DNA of 64,000 nt. It comes from Siphonodentalium dalli (taxonomy: Eukaryota > Mollusca > Scaphopoda > Gadilida > Siphonodentaliidae). The DNA lies in NCBI GenBank assembly GCA_032622095.1, contig CP136066.1:191324816-191388815 (forward strand), read 5' to 3'. A program made the translations under genes and the position numbers. How positions within the stretch are numbered: the first letter of the stretch is position 1; each line of letters starts with the position of its first letter. A model generated the notes under the pieces. The model searched no databases and had not been told where the DNA came from. It was given only the letters and a program-made list of their open reading frames with translations. Shown here one piece after another: positions 1-12,600 of this stretch.

Positions 1-599
1 GTTTTCCATATATCGGGGTAGTAACCCAGCCTCATGCATTTAGTGTACAGGTTCATGAGCACGTCAAATAGGCTATAGGGGGTTGGTTTAAACGGTATTT
101 ATTCCATGAACAATACAACATAAATTACAACATATCAGAATATAACACCATGGACCGGATTCGACATCAATCGTGTGTGCGTATGTGAGTCGTTTCCGGG
201 AATCTGTTTTTATCCATCCCACCCAGCAAGAGAGCGACTGTCTGATTTATATAATATTGTGTCGTACGATATACTATCCTTAATCCAGATATTACTGTCG
301 GTCCATGAAGCCGATTATTACTCTCGCGAGGTGGGGTGGGTATATGTACTTCAGGTAATGGCATTGTGTAATTGTGTATAGGCATGAAGAATAATTAATG
401 TTTAGTGATAATGATGGTGTGTCTCTTCCCTATGTTGCTGTATAGATTCAGATATGTACATGTGGAATAAACTTCTTGTCGCAAAAGCGTCCAACATATT
501 TTTCTTTTCACTGGCTCTTCTTTCCACTTCTTTTCATTAACGTGTTATTATATATGGTATATATATATTAAATAGATATATACGTGAGATATCGGGGGT

Positions 600-1570
600 T
601 TGCCTGAGTATTACGTATCATGTGATTTCGTCATCATCTGGCACTTTGATATGCTTGCCTCTGTTAATGCTATGTCTCACTGCCTGGTTTGTGATGTCGG
701 CTGTAGATCCCATGGTTCAGCCTCTTCCTCAAGCAGTGGTGAGCAGAATTCGATTTTATCATTGACACTCGACACTGACATTGAATTCAACATTGACATT
801 GTGTTTGAACCCCTATTGAATATATCCCCTTGGTGGGATGTGTGGATCTCCCGGAGGCTTTCGTCGAATATTTGGGCTTTTTCTGCATTGTTATCTTATA
901 TTTTGCCCATTTTTGTCTTGAATCTTATTTGAATAGTCTGTTGCTGTTTTGCCTTGGCCGGTAAACGTTTTAACAGTTTGCCAAATTGTTTTATCCACAT
1001 CTGTATCATTTAAGCTTGATGTGATTTTTTTTACCAGGATTTGGCTTTTTCTTCTTTGATATTGTCTTGTAATTGTTTATTAAGGTTGCTGTATAGATTA
1101 TTATATTCTACATTGACTGGGTTTTCAGCCGATAGCCTCCTGGTTTTCCTTGTGAGCCTAATTTGTTCTAGCGTTTCGCGAGTGACCCTCCAGGTTGAAT
1201 ATATCCCCATTGGTGGGGTTTGTGGATCTCCCGGAGGCTTTCGTCGAATATTTGGGCTTTTTCTGCATTGTTATCTTAAATTTTTCCCATTTTTGTCTTG
1301 AATCTTATTTGAATATTCTGTTGCCGTTTTGCCTTGGCCGGTAGACGTTTTAACAGTTTGCCAAATTGTTTTATCCACATCTCTATCATTTAAGCTTGAT
1401 GTGATTTGTTTTGCCTAATAGTTTATTAAGGTTGCTGTATAGTTTAGTATATTCTACATTGTCTTGTTTTTCGGCCGATAGCTCCTGGTTTTCCTTGTGA
1501 GCCTAATTGGTTCTAGCGTTTCGCGGTTTCTTCGGTTGTAGTTTTGTGATAAATAGATCGATCGGGAGGT
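600..1570 (-). pseudogene. LINE endonuclease-RT linker fragment, tandemly duplicated
   Basis: The - strand reads, through frameshifts, RETLEQIRLTRKTRRLSAEN, then EEKAKSW, DKTIWQTVK and NNAEKAQIFDESL, which together match the linker between endonuclease and RT domains of LINEs. The segment occurs twice: 816-1194 and 1195-1530, offset 379 bp; the second copy has lost about 40 bp around 1410. The + strand frames here are shadows. Confidence 0.65.
816..1530. repeat. 379-bp tandem duplication
   Basis: Two copies, both starting TTGAATATATCCCC, with over 90% identity by eye; the second copy is shorter by a deletion around 1410. Confidence 0.9.
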
Positions 1571-1906
1571 AATCGCTTCCTTCGTCTATAGAGTAATAAC
1601 ATGCATGCAGGTTCTAACCTCATAGCTCAAAAATGCTCAATCATAATCCCCAGCCAACGGGAGCTGCGCTGGTGAAGCGTTAAGGACCATGTGTCAGACT
1701 TGTTGTGTAACCCCCGTTCCAGTCAATCCATTTATGTACACATGCAATATTAAATTCACTTCTGTTTGAATTTATGCTATATACATACATATATGCTATT
1801 ACGATTGGAAAATAAATATGTTTTGACCAACTTTTCATAAGAACAAACCTTTAGTAAACTATGGCTGATCAACATGCAGAATTTATTACTCATTTTGAGA
1901 AATTAT

Positions 1907-2215
1907 GAGGGCCTCGAGGGCTCGGTCGGTTAAGAGTACAACTCCAAACCGTCTCGCCCTCCAGCGCTGGCGATGAGGGTTCAAATCCACATGTTTCCAT
2001 CGTGGACTTTGTAACTCAAAATCGTTATCTGGTAGAGTTTCCACTTACTCGCCGATGGTCGGTGGTTTGTCGCACATGTTCGTCGAGCTTATCAGCCATT
2101 GAAATCACTGTTAGATTTGCCGTAACTGTACGGATTTCCTCCACCACTACAACTGGCAATGCGTGATATGGCCTTAGTTGCTGAAAGCGACATTACACCC
2201 ACTCAATCAATCAAC
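1907..2215 (+). mobile_element. tRNA-derived SINE
   Basis: The box A-like GGCTCGGTCGGTTAAGAG (1919-1936) and box B-like GGGTTCAAATCC (1978-1989) are 40 bp apart. They are followed by a body ending GCGACATTACACCC and the tail CAATCAATCAACC. No tRNA acceptor stem pairs, so it is a SINE and not a tRNA gene. Confidence 0.78.
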
Positions 2216-2432
2216 CATTGAGAAATTTTGAACCCGAAACATGCAACATAATCTGCAACATGGTCCATACACGATCTGAATAACCATACGTTTACAATTA
2301 ATATGTTTTTGTAACTATAAATAAGTAAGATTTAACGTTGTTGTGTAATTGTTTATACATCGGCCTCGAGTGGGCGAAGCTCTCAATAAATCTTATCGTA
2401 TCTCATATTATCGTATATTTATATATACTAAC

Positions 2433-2729
2433 CTCGATGGGACCAGGTCCTTCAAAAAGTGTTTGTAAATCGACTGAAGAAGGACGAGCATTGCTGTCTA
2501 GTAAGCGACACATTCTTGAAGCCACATCGAACTGGAACCGATGACATCTGCCCTGACGAGAACAAAATTTTTCACAACGCAGGATGTTGGGACTTGGCAT
2601 ATCCACATAACTGGATAAAGTCTGTCCTAATTCCACTTTATATAATTTACTAACTAACAAGTCTAAATGAACGACACCACACGACACTGATAGAACGGCA
2701 AACAGCGTGTAAATTGGTTGCATGTACAT
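2433..2729 (-). CDS. First exon of a paralogous PAN/apple-like gene (continues off the left edge)
   Basis: The 99 codons begin with a clear signal peptide (MYMQPIYTLFAVLSVSCG), followed by an apple-like block with C52, C56, C62 and C74. The exon ends at a phase-0 donor GAG|GTTAGT. Layout, the NILRCE start of the cysteine block and the donor phase match exon 1 of the + strand gene at 21563, so the two are paralogous and divergently oriented. No second exon or CTLD could be found in the 2.4 kb to the left; the rest presumably lies outside the window. An upstream in-frame Met at 2792 exists, but the Met beside the hydrophobic core is preferred. Confidence 0.62.
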
Positions 2730-3280
2730 AATACTATTTGTGATGTAAACACTTCCCGATTCGCAAAGAAACGTTTGATTGTCAGCCGACAATATGGACT
2801 AGAAGTTTGAGCAGGTATTATAAGGGGCGTCGTCACATGAAGGTCTACCAAACTCTCCACCAGCATGTCTATCAAAATGTGATGACTAATGGCAATACGT
2901 CGCCCGATCGAAGCTAGGAGCTGGTCGAATTTTAAACGCCTGTATAAACACACATCTTCGATTGTGCGGCATTAACTGCTATAATGTTGCCACTTTTGAC
3001 ACTTATGGCGCGTTCACAATGTCTGGTTGTCCCAATGGAAAAATAATAAAACAAAAAATTCAACAGAGAAACCGCATTGATATGTTCTCTCTAGTTAACA
3101 GTCACCTGCGGATTATCCCATTGTATCGCATTGAGTGTTATTTTGTCGAATGACCACTGTTGATAACAAGTGTGCTTTATTTAGACCACATTAAACCACA
3201 GTCCCTTTGTTTCACTGTGTTCGTTATATATCTCAGAACCGACAATCGATAGTGACGAGTCGACTTTCGGATAACAATTA

Positions 3281-3678
3281 TTAACCCTTTACCCAACAAA
3301 CCGGCCAAAACCGGCCAAATAAAGCTTCAACAGCCTAAAATATCTTCGGTCTGTCTCAATAGAACCATACACATATGGATATCATTGGAACCGGCTCCTT
3401 GACCACATTGTGATAGTTACAGTTATGCCCTGTGCCAATGCATTCTCTTATATATGCGAGTCGACCATAGGTCGCCTCGCATATATAAGAGAATGCATTG
3501 GCCTAAAAAAAATCTTTTTTAACACTTTTTACAATTTTTCTTACATTCTTTAACAATTTTATAATTTTGAATGTGTTAAGCCGATGCATTCTCTTATATA
3601 TGCGAGGCGGCCTATGGTCGACTCGCATATATAAGAGAATGCATTGGCACAGGGCCCTTCTGTTGGGTAAAGGGTTAA
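3281..3678. mobile_element. TTAA-flanked MITE (piggyBac type), copy 1
   Basis: Starts TTAACCCTTTACCCAACA and ends TGTTGGGTAAAGGGTTAA: TTAA target duplication plus terminal inverted repeats opening CCC, the hallmark of piggyBac-type elements. It has no transposase. Inside are two near-perfect hairpins (3435-3501 and 3581-3647) that are reverse complements of each other, separated by an AT-rich 80 bp. Confidence 0.88.
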
Positions 3679-3809
3679 AGTGATATGAAACACTACGATA
3701 GGGTGAACACATCGAAATGGAGAATTCTCTTGCTCAAAGTAGTTATTTTTAACAAATATTACATCCAAATTGACAACAAACACCGTATTCTTTTATATTA
3801 ATTAAATGC

Positions 3810-3990
3810 AGTGACTCTCGATGACGAAATCGTTTGCGTTAGTTTGTCCCCGATATTTGCGTCCCGAATAGATGTTTTCGATGAAGTGGAACGGTCGATT
3901 TGTTTTAGATTTTCGGCAATGTTAGTAGAATTCTACATCCCCAGTTGCCATAGCTCCTGAGTACTAACTTGTCAGTTTCACGCATCCGAA
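3810..3990. repeat. Dispersed repeat, copy 1
   Basis: Shares GCGTCCCGAAT, TTTTCGGC and CCCAGTTG...TAGC blocks with 7165-7355 (same strand) and, inverted, with 13490-13680. No termini were recognised. Confidence 0.6.
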
Positions 3991-4574
3991 CACGTCCATA
4001 ATATGTCTTTAAATAATAACTCGACATTCGGATAGGAACAACCAGACATCATAAACCGGCTCACAACCCTCGGCCAATCATATTGCTCCAATTCATGAAT
4101 AATATTTCATGTATGAATCAGTAACTTCGATGGGGCCAACATGTAGAATTGAGCTAAATATCACACAGAAATTGACATTAATTGGTTAGTAAGCGGAAAG
4201 GAGATCGGAGCGGAAGGCTAACGCGCCTTGGTTTATATTTCTTGTACAGATACCCAAGCGGGTTATAACCTATACTTATGTAGATAATGCAATGTTAGTG
4301 TTATCGTGAAGCCAACTCGCCGTCGTGACTGGCCGGTTCTGAAATATAGCGCACAAATCAAATGGAATGTGTTTATTATGTTGATGTCTGAGTGAAGTTT
4401 AAAATATGTTCAATGAATCCCAATGTCCCCGATCACATGCTAAAACATAGTTCTGAACATCATTGTACAAGAAAATAAAGACCTAAATGAGCGAATACAA
4501 ATTTGAGATCACAGAGACGTGGCAACAGGGGGTTGGGGGTCTATATATCTCTTCCAAACTTTGGTCATTTCATG

Positions 4575-4830
4575 ATTAACATGACGTTATAGTTGGAAAT
4601 TGTACACCACATATAATTTAATTATTTAAATTTGTTTCTCATTTTTTGATTTTCCAACCAGTAATTACTGGGGAATTTTTGTTTTTAGATCATCAGTATA
4701 ATATATCTCTACCTTTAATCTGAAACTGCAGTTAGTTGAACATTTTCCAACCTTATGTGGTGTCAGGTTGGGAATTTCCCACAATTTTACTGTTGGTAAA
4801 TTTCAACCCACATGGGGTGGATACAAATGG
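4575..4830. repeat. TTGGAAATTTTCCAAC-type repeat family
   Basis: Several TTGGAAAT/TTTTCCAACC inverted motifs. Relatives are at about 15010-15260 and 28735-29065, with a trace at 17240. Probably a decayed MITE family. Confidence 0.5.
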
Positions 4831-4866
4831 AATTTCGCGAACATGACAGTTTAATTTAAACATAGT

Positions 4867-6636
4867 GGCCCGATTCGTCATCTCAGGTTTAAACCTGGTC
4901 TACGTAAACCTCTAGGTTTAAACCGCCGTGAGTCAGCAAAATCTGTGGTTTAAACCCGCGACCGCAGGTCTAAGTGCCGTATTCGTCATCTCTGGTTTAA
5001 ACCTGGTCCAACCAGACCAGTGGTTTAGCAGTAGTGTCTCTGTATCGTCGAGATAATTAATCGTACTTTCCTAATGCGGACCGCCTCATTTTATTGATTG
5101 CGAAAATCAATAATTATGACAGCGACCATATTTTGATTGGAAAGTTATAAGCGAGAAGCACTCACACCTATAAAGCATGTGGGGATAAGTTTTTGTCAAT
5201 TTCGATATTTTATTTGCGTTTTATAAGCTTAAACCGGCAACTAAACCATCTAATTCGGTGGTCCAGCTAAACCAGCTTTACCGAGGCTAAACTTGATATG
5301 ACGAATCCGTCTTTTCTTCATCGCGGTTTAGAATTGTCAAACAATCCATCTAAGGGTGGAGCTGTATATTATCTCGAGTGAGGGCGTGTCTAAGTGGCGG
5401 CTGCCGACTGATGTTATCATGTCACAGTTGATTCATTCGCACGCGAGCTTTTCTCAGAAATGGACATGTTCCTTCAATATAATTTTTACAACTATCTTGT
5501 GTGTTGTTGTTTTTTTTGGCTTGTGGCAATCACAAATACTGGTGTTTTCTACGAATTCATTTGAATGGTTCAACGTTTTAATTTTGACACCAAAATCATG
5601 CTACTGCATGACCAGATATGCTATACACATAGTTTGCAATCCTAAACTTATATTGCTATGTGAGTCATATTTGATAACATATTTTGATGTAGATTATGCC
5701 TCAAAGCTCTACTCTTGCTCCGCCCATAAATGCCCATAATATTCCACCAGTTCAAAACCTGGAAACTTTTTGATTTTCTGCACGGCGGAAAATGTATTAC
5801 ATTGAAAAAAGCAACGCATGTAATATGGTTGCCCTCTCAAACACTTCAGATGCCGCTTCTGGTGTGCACTCATAAGCAAATTGATTTTACATGACTGACC
5901 TCTTGGTCCAGTATTGACTCGATTATGGAGCCTTTATTCAGCATCAGAGGGGCCTGCTGCCCCTTCGTGCGAAAGGAGCCTGCGTCAAATTTGCGCACAT
6001 TTGAACATTTTAATTAAATTTATTTTTTAATTAAATTTAAAACAAATATTAATATAAATTTTAAATATTGTTTCTTGTTAACATCACAATTTTTTCATTT
6101 AAAAAAAATTAAATTTGCTTATTTTCAAATCAGTTTTAGAACAGCTGCGAACAGACAAACGGACATACATATATACAGCTCCTATACCCTTTAATATATA
6201 CAGATATAAATGTAAATACACCAAAGTTTGTCTTTGCGGGTAAAGCATCGTGTAGAAAATCTATCACAAACAAAGTGATAAACAGTGCGTGAAACTCGTG
6301 CTGATAGACATGCTCTTTATCAGATGATTTAAACCCAGAATGAGATCGGATTAATGGTCCATGAGCGATACTCATTTCTCAATGAATAAATCCAATGAGC
6401 GTGCACGTGTTCGCGATAATTTATGACATGTCAATTACCATTATATCGGCTTGTCTTTTGGTCCGCTTGGTAAGAGGGTAGTTTGACTGCTTGCTCATAT
6501 CACCGAATCCAGTTGTCAATTAGCTGGAAACTGAACGACAAAAACGCCCCCTTAGACCCGGTTTGGCTGGACCGCCAACGTAGGTTTAAACCAGGTTTAA
6601 ACTCGGAGGTTTAAACCTGAGATGACGAATCCGGCC
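4867..6636. mobile_element. TIR DNA transposon, 1.77 kb, 3-bp target duplication
   Basis: Terminal inverted repeats begin GGCCSGATTCGTCATCTCAG and match at 28 of 29 positions. The flanks are AGT on both sides (4864-4866 and 6637-6639). A 3-bp duplication fits the PIF/Harbinger group, although AGT is not its usual TWA target. No transposase was recognised; the interior is AT-rich. A related smaller inverted-repeat unit is nested inside. Confidence 0.72.
4976..5311. mobile_element. Nested short TIR unit of the same family
   Basis: The left border GTATTCGTCATCTCTGGTTT and the right border GATATGACGAATCCGTC form diverged inverted repeats like those of the enclosing element. Several GGTTTAAACC-type palindromes lie between. 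Exact borders are uncertain. Confidence 0.55.
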
Positions 6637-6651
6637 AGTGTATTTTCTTGT

Positions 6652-6740
6652 GTTTCCCGGCCATAGCTAACAGACAGACAGACAGACAAACAAACAAACA
6701 AACAAACAGAAGTCCCAAACTATATATTAGATCAGTTGTG
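6652..6740. repeat. CAGACAGACAAACAAAC microsatellite with shared flanks, copy 1
   Basis: TTCCCGGCCATAGCTAACAG precedes and AGAAGTCC follows the tract; the same arrangement occurs at 7091-7160, so the tract moved with its flanks. Confidence 0.8.
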
Positions 6741-7090
6741 GGTACCCGTTTCAAGGTGAAGGTCACCTCGGGCGGAAAAAACTGACCCGATGAAAATCTC
6801 CCCAAATTCCCAGGAACCCCTAAGTACGAACACAGACTTAAGAATCACACAACACGCTCATGTATGTACACAGGCACAACACGCTCATGTCTGGACACAT
6901 ACACGCTCTTTATCAACGACACTGCGGATACGAACGCTCTTTAACTATCACGCAATTAACCCATGAATTCCCATTGCGGTGGCGGGGGGTTGGATAATGA
7001 GTGCTCTGACGTTCTCAGAAGCGGTCCGATGACCATTCCCGCGGTTTTTACCCTCAGATAGCAAGTTTGGGCTAAATCCGCCCGGCAGTT

Positions 7091-7160
7091 TTCCCGGCCA
7101 TAGCTAACAGACAAACAACAAACAAACAAACAAACAGAAGTCCTAAAATATAAAGTAGAT
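7091..7160. repeat. ACAAACAAAC microsatellite with shared flanks, copy 2
   Basis: Same flanks as the tract at 6652-6740. Confidence 0.8.
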
Positions 7161-7164
7161 TAAA

Positions 7165-7355
7165 TGCAGATATTCTCGAATGTGAAACCGGTTTCGTTAG
7201 TTTACCGTAGACAGTTGCGTCCCGAATTGAGAAGTAAATAATTACAATTGAGCGTAGTTTAGACGGCACTTTTTATTTGTTTGAGATTTTCGGCGATGCT
7301 ACATTTCCCCAGTTGGCATAGCACCTGAATACTGACTTATCAGGTTATACGCAAC
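7165..7355. repeat. Dispersed repeat, copy 2
   Basis: Same family as 3810-3990, with the GTTTCGTTAGTTTACCG and TCCCCAGTTGGCATAGC segments conserved. Confidence 0.6.
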
Positions 7356-7739
7356 AGAACAAGTCCATAATATAAGTTAGCCTGTGCCAGCACTAACAAG
7401 ATATCATATGTGTAGTTTGAGATCGGTTATCATTGCTTTAACAGTGATCTAGAACAGTCTTAACCATGCTAAATGAACAATAACTCTTAAAATGACTTAA
7501 ATGTTCTGCAGTTTCGTCAAAAGTCACAATATTGAAAATAAAATAAAAGTTACCTAATTATGAATTTTATCAAGAATATACTAAAAGTATAGTATAATGA
7601 TAATATGAATGTGATATTACCCACAAAACACTTTGTGTGAACCGAGAATTTAATTCAACGCAGAAGTCTTGTTAAAGTAAACTTATCGGGGACTCCTCTG
7701 TGTTGAGTGTTTTGCGTATAGCACACTTTACTCACTCTA

Positions 7740-9110
7740 CTGTATCATAATATGGATTTTTGTTTATTAACAAACCGTACGGTCTTGACAATAACATGCT
7801 ATTTATGATTTTACACAATATGTCTATAAATTTATATTATTTCTGTTTATGGCGGTCTTAACCGATGCCACATTTTAAAAGAGCAACACCCATCGCGATG
7901 ACAATACTTATATTTAAGTGTCAATCGTATATACCACACTATAACAGGTTGCTGAACGTTCTAGCATTCCATGAAGCAACAAAGAGTTGAGGTCGGTACA
8001 ACCAATCTAGATCTATATTAAGTTCATTCGTTGTGTGTTCTTAGTGTTTCAGCCATGTGTATTGGCTACTATGCAAACTGAATCTATAGAAGGTGTTAAA
8101 GATAACGTACCGTTTGATGCGTTTCATTTCAGACTGAAGTGGCACCACGCCATTAAAAACCCATATGGATAAATATTTAATGCATGCACTGATCGAGACA
8201 AAAGGACGACCGGTTCTTAATTTCACGCTCGGAGTTCAGCCAGTGTCTTGTTGTCGTATATGACGTCGGTGATAGACTATATTTTTGTAGTTCATCAATA
8301 GATGGATGGATCGATAAATGCCACTCAAACAGACGACAATTTCCCCGTCAATTAAATAGAACCGATATATCAACCAGCAATTAACACGTTCTTCAAGTAA
8401 CCTTCAAGTAATGATTAGTGTCGATTAGTGAAATACCATTGTCTTTTAACATCTATCGGATTCGTTTTACCGTGAAAGAACTATAGTTTGAAAGGAAATA
8501 AAGGTAATCGAAATGATGATTCGGGATCGTTTTGCAGACAACTATTGTTTTCGGTATGTTGTGGTTCTATCTTACCACACAACAACAAAAATCCTGGCAT
8601 GTGGTAGAGAACTAAGAGAAGTTATATTGAGCACTACAGCTACCCGGATATCGAATTAGTTCATCGCTAAAACAGTTGTATGAGGGTTAATTATTGCAAG
8701 CAGATACTGTCTATACGGTTTAAATGTGATAAGGTGTCGGCTTCGAACATATTTTACATCCATATTGTTCCATGTGGCAAGAAGACTTATATACAAAGAA
8801 TGATTCAGACATTGTCAATATTGAAATAGAACAAGATGGTACTAAATAATTATATCCACATGCGTTATTGACCACTATGGTTCCGGTCCCCAATGTGCAT
8901 GAAAGCAGATGGAACGTGTCAGTCCTTAACACACCTCGCTTTCGCGTACTTCGGACAATAAATAACTGTGGTTTACGGTCTTATTGTTCGAGATATCGCT
9001 TCGGTGTTGCGATCATCCCTGTAGAGAATTTAATTCCGGTTCCAACAGTACCCCAAACGGACGTTTCGTACCACAACGGTACTTAGGACAGATTGTAACT
9101 CAGATCGCGA
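7740..9110. other. Stretch with no recognised gene
   Basis: AT-rich with short frames on both strands; nothing recognised before the BED-finger fragment. Confidence 0.5.
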
Positions 9111-9111
9111 C

Positions 9112-9309
9112 TTGACAAAACGTCATTCGTTATTCATGATGATAAAGCTGCAGGCGTACACATGTGATGAATGCAACATGGTGTATAAATCGCAAGCATC
9201 TGGGACAACGACCCTTCTATGGAATCATCTGTCCAAGAAGCATCCAGCAGTACATAAACAGGCTACACTGCGACTGTTGTTGCATCTTCAAGTTTATAAT
9301 AACGGGTGA
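9112..9309 (+). pseudogene. BED zinc finger fragment (hAT/ZBED-like)
   Basis: The frame contains CDEC, a 16-residue spacer, then LLWNHLSKKHP, matching BED fingers (C-x2-C ... W/F-x-H-L-x3-H). The sequence before the finger is unrecognised and the frame stops 26 codons after it, with no transposase core downstream. It is followed by an ATTCGATTCGAT microsatellite that may mark the end of the decayed element. A short domesticated BED protein is possible but unsupported. Confidence 0.6.
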
Positions 9310-9577
9310 TTCCGAATGTTGATTTGCAATTTTGCATGCACGTGCAATCTGTACAAATTTTCCGTGATTTTAGTTCCAATAATCCGTTTAGTGATGATAT
9401 TTTAATCGCCGTGACGGTCGCATGGACGTTTTAATCAATTATCAATTGAAGTTAATAGTATTTTAAATGACGGTTCATCGCCACATGAGTTATGATGAAA
9501 CTTAGTGCATGTAGTTCATGGAACATTTCGTCTAATCGTTGACAAAACATGCCCAATTGAGAATGCAACATACAGAT

Positions 9578-9650
9578 ATGATTCGATTCGATATTCGATT
9601 CGATATTCGATTCGATTTCCTGAATTCGATTCGATATTCGATTCGATCAA
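9578..9650. repeat. ATTCGATTCGAT microsatellite
   Basis: About 70 bp of ATTCGATTCGATATTCG units interrupted by CCTGA. Confidence 0.9.
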
Positions 9651-9667
9651 AATCTCCAATTAGCAGG

Positions 9668-10295
9668 ACCCTAGAGTAACATTTTCTAAGTTAACCTCGT
9701 GGGGTATGTCGCTATGTTATAACGTCGAGATATAGTGTCCACGGGGCCATGGGTCCTCCCGGGCGGTCTCAGTGTTCTTCTTGTTTATATACAATTTTAT
9801 CGGATTTTGAGGGGTTAATAACACCGGCCGGAGTCGAGCGAGCGAGTAACATTTTCTAGGTTGACCTCGTGGGGTATGTCGCTATGTTATAACGTCAAAT
9901 ATATAGTGTCCACGGGCCCATGGGGCCGCCCGGGCGGTCGCAAGGTTCCTTTTGTTTATACACTATTTTACCGGAATTTGAGGGGTTAATAACATCGCCG
10001 TAGACGCGTCAACGAGCAAATATATGGAATTAACACTCAGGTGTATTGCACTTCCGAGAATCACCAAAATAATCTGTCTGAAAACACACGAAGACAGTTT
10101 TCAAGACACCAGTAATCACCCAGGCTCTTTTAGCCAATATCGGCATTTGTGGGGTTAATATGACCGTCCGGAGACGAGCGAGCGAATACATTTTTCTATG
10201 TTGCCCTCAGGTGGCATGTCGCTGCGTTATAACGTCGAGATATTGTCTCCACGTGGGGCAACCCGGGCGGTCCCGGGCGGTCCCGGGCGGTAATT
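9668..10295. repeat. About 172-bp tandem repeat, three copies
   Basis: Units start near 9673, 9845 and 10185 (GAGTAACATTTTCTARGTT...) and contain TATGTCGCTATGTTATAACG and a CCCGGGCGG stretch. About 170 bp of other sequence separates copies two and three. The last copy ends in three CCCGGGCGGT units. Confidence 0.85.
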
Positions 10296-10303
10296 AGTCA
10301 CAC

Positions 10304-11140
10304 CGCTGAACAGGTCTAGAGTCATTTCATTACATGATTTGTACACAACATAGACTCCACGTCCTACGCACACGCATGCGTGATGCATTGGACCTCGGAG
10401 AGACAATTTCACACGGAGTTTACGGATATGGGACATCAGTTACAGAGTACAGTTTCGAATCGCGGGATAAGGACGATTGCGTCCCGGACATCTGCCCCTC
10501 AAAGATTGCCCAAGATTTTTTTTAGATCAGATTAGATACTTTATTCGCAAAAAACATTTACATTACAACATGCAGTGAGAACAAGTGGAGATTTGTTTTG
10601 TACAGGGGCAGTGTGGCCAGGATTGGTCGTCTTCCTACTGCCCTTTTTTAAATTACCGTTATAGTTGTATTGATGGACATAACTTTCAAAACAGTAAATT
10701 TTAGTTTCTTTTTTGAATTTACCAGGACTATTTCAGTTGCATTGGTGAAAAATCATTTTTCAAAATTTTATTTAAAATAAAAAAAACTAACTTTTGCAAT
10801 ACCACACTAAGCAGCACTAAGTCCCAAAAACGAACGGTATCTACACTGTTTGTCTAACTGTACTTAATTTAGCTGACCTCTTTGTCTTCGATGGTGTCTG
10901 CATGGTGTTATATCATAATGCTCCGAAGAAGCCAATGTGTTTTCAAAACACTGGTGTTTCATAATCAGCTGACCAACTAATCACTGGCCACTGTGTTTTA
11001 AAAGTTGAAACTTGAATTGACCCATACGTTAATTAATTTCAATAAAGTATATAAAAATAAATATTATTGTAAAACTTATGGGAGGGCACTTGACATGAGG
11101 TCGAATGTACACACGCATGTTATGGTCATCAATAACAGTA
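10304..11140. repeat. Composite repeat block Y, copy A (with LINE-like 3' end on the - strand)
   Basis: The distinctive tail CAGCTGACCAACTAATCACT to GGCACTTGACATGAGGTCGA recurs at 11849-12600 and 14204-14790. In copy A, the - strand around 10527-10640 reads like a LINE 3' UTR ending AATAAAGTATCTAATCTG. Confidence 0.8.
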
Positions 11141-11239
11141 AATACCCTAAATGTCCCGTCAAGATATTTTCGATCTAACAACAGGAAGATGTAAATCTAT
11201 AAGATTCAATAAATATATATAGTCATATGTTCCTGTCAA

Positions 11240-11757
11240 AATATTCGATTTATTTGGTATTAAGTTAGCAATCTTCTTGAAATAATGCACGTGTATCGGT
11301 ACCATTGCGACTCCCATATATAAGTTATTTTTATGAATAATCGCGGTGTGGTGGTATCTTTACTTTTTCTGGGCCAATTTTCACAATCGACGGGTTGAAT
11401 TTCGATGAAATTTCTGTTAAATAAAATGGTGCTGCTCATTTGCCAATTTGAGCAGCAATTTCGAGAATATAATTTGGACTATGGAGGTGATAATTAATTA
11501 CGTAACGCACACACCACGAGCTCCTCCGCCAATATAAATATATATTTCATTGTACACGCCGGTGGTTTTGATGCCACCTACCCAATGGACAGGCGGGGAA
11601 CAATCCCCTTCTTGGTACGACCGAACCTGACATCGAATGAGTTAATTTAGTGCAAATGTCCATATCTCATATAAAAAAAATCGACGGTTTCCTTTTCACT
11701 GACTTCACCCATCGCCGCTTTTTGAAACGCATAGCAGGAAATGGCACCCTTTTGATA
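11240..11757. repeat. Composite repeat block X, copy 1
   Basis: From GATTTATTTGGTATTAAG to GCAGGAAATGGCACCCTTTT; repeated with few differences at 13693-14203. Confidence 0.9.
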
Positions 11758-11848
11758 ATCTCTAAACAATGGCTTGACTAGCCCATTGTCTCATTTTTGT
11801 CCGTCCGTTATTAATTTCCGGGTGCCTGAGGAATATATAATAACAGTG

Positions 11849-12600
11849 ATAACTGAACAGGGCTACATGCATTGCATGATTTGTACAAAACATAGACTCC
11901 ACGTCCTACACCCATACATTCTTGATGCATTGTATATCGGAGAGACAATTTCACACAGATTACGGATATGGGACATCGGTTACAGAGTACAGTTTCTAAT
12001 CGCGGGAAACGGACGATTGCACAACAGTGATAACAAGTGGATAATTTGTTTTTGTACAGGGCCAGTATGGCCAGGATTGGTCGTCTTCCTACTGATCTTG
12101 TTTTACTTACCGTTATAGTTGTATTTATGTATATAACTTTCAAAAAATAAAATTTAATTTTAGTCTCTTTATTGAATTTACCAGGACTATTTCATTTGCA
12201 TAGGTGAAAAATCATTTTAAATTTTTTTAATTTAAATTAAAAAAACTAAATTTTGCAATACCACACTAAGACCCAAAACGAACCTTATCTACACTATTTG
12301 TCTAATTGTACTTAATTTAGCTGACCTCTTTGTTTTCGATGGTGTCTGCATGGTGTTATATCATAATGCTATGAAGAAGCCAATGTGCTTTCAAAACACT
12401 GGTGTTTCATAATCAGCTGAACAACTAATCACTGGCCACTGTGTTTTAAAAGTTGAAACTTGAATTGACCCATACGTCAATTAATTTCAATAAAGTATAT
12501 AAAAATATATATTATCGTAAAACTTATGGGATGGCACTTGACATGAGGTCGAATGTACACACGCAGGTTAGGGTGCATTTTCATTGCTACAGAAATGTAC
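11849..12600. repeat. Composite repeat block Y, copy B
   Basis: Same as block Y copy A, but lacks the roughly 90-bp LINE-like piece. Frames in both strands over this block are not conserved between copies. Confidence 0.85.

Noticed and set aside
1907-1990. tRNA gene
   Set aside because: Boxes A and B are present but acceptor and anticodon stems do not pair; it is the head of a SINE.
5356-5739. 127-codon frame with a hydrophobic stretch inside the TIR element
   Set aside because: It needs a GTG start, has no recognised domain and no splice or promoter support; probably chance in AT-rich DNA.
11774-12143. Overlapping frames on both strands of block Y
   Set aside because: The frames are not preserved between copies A, B and C of the block.
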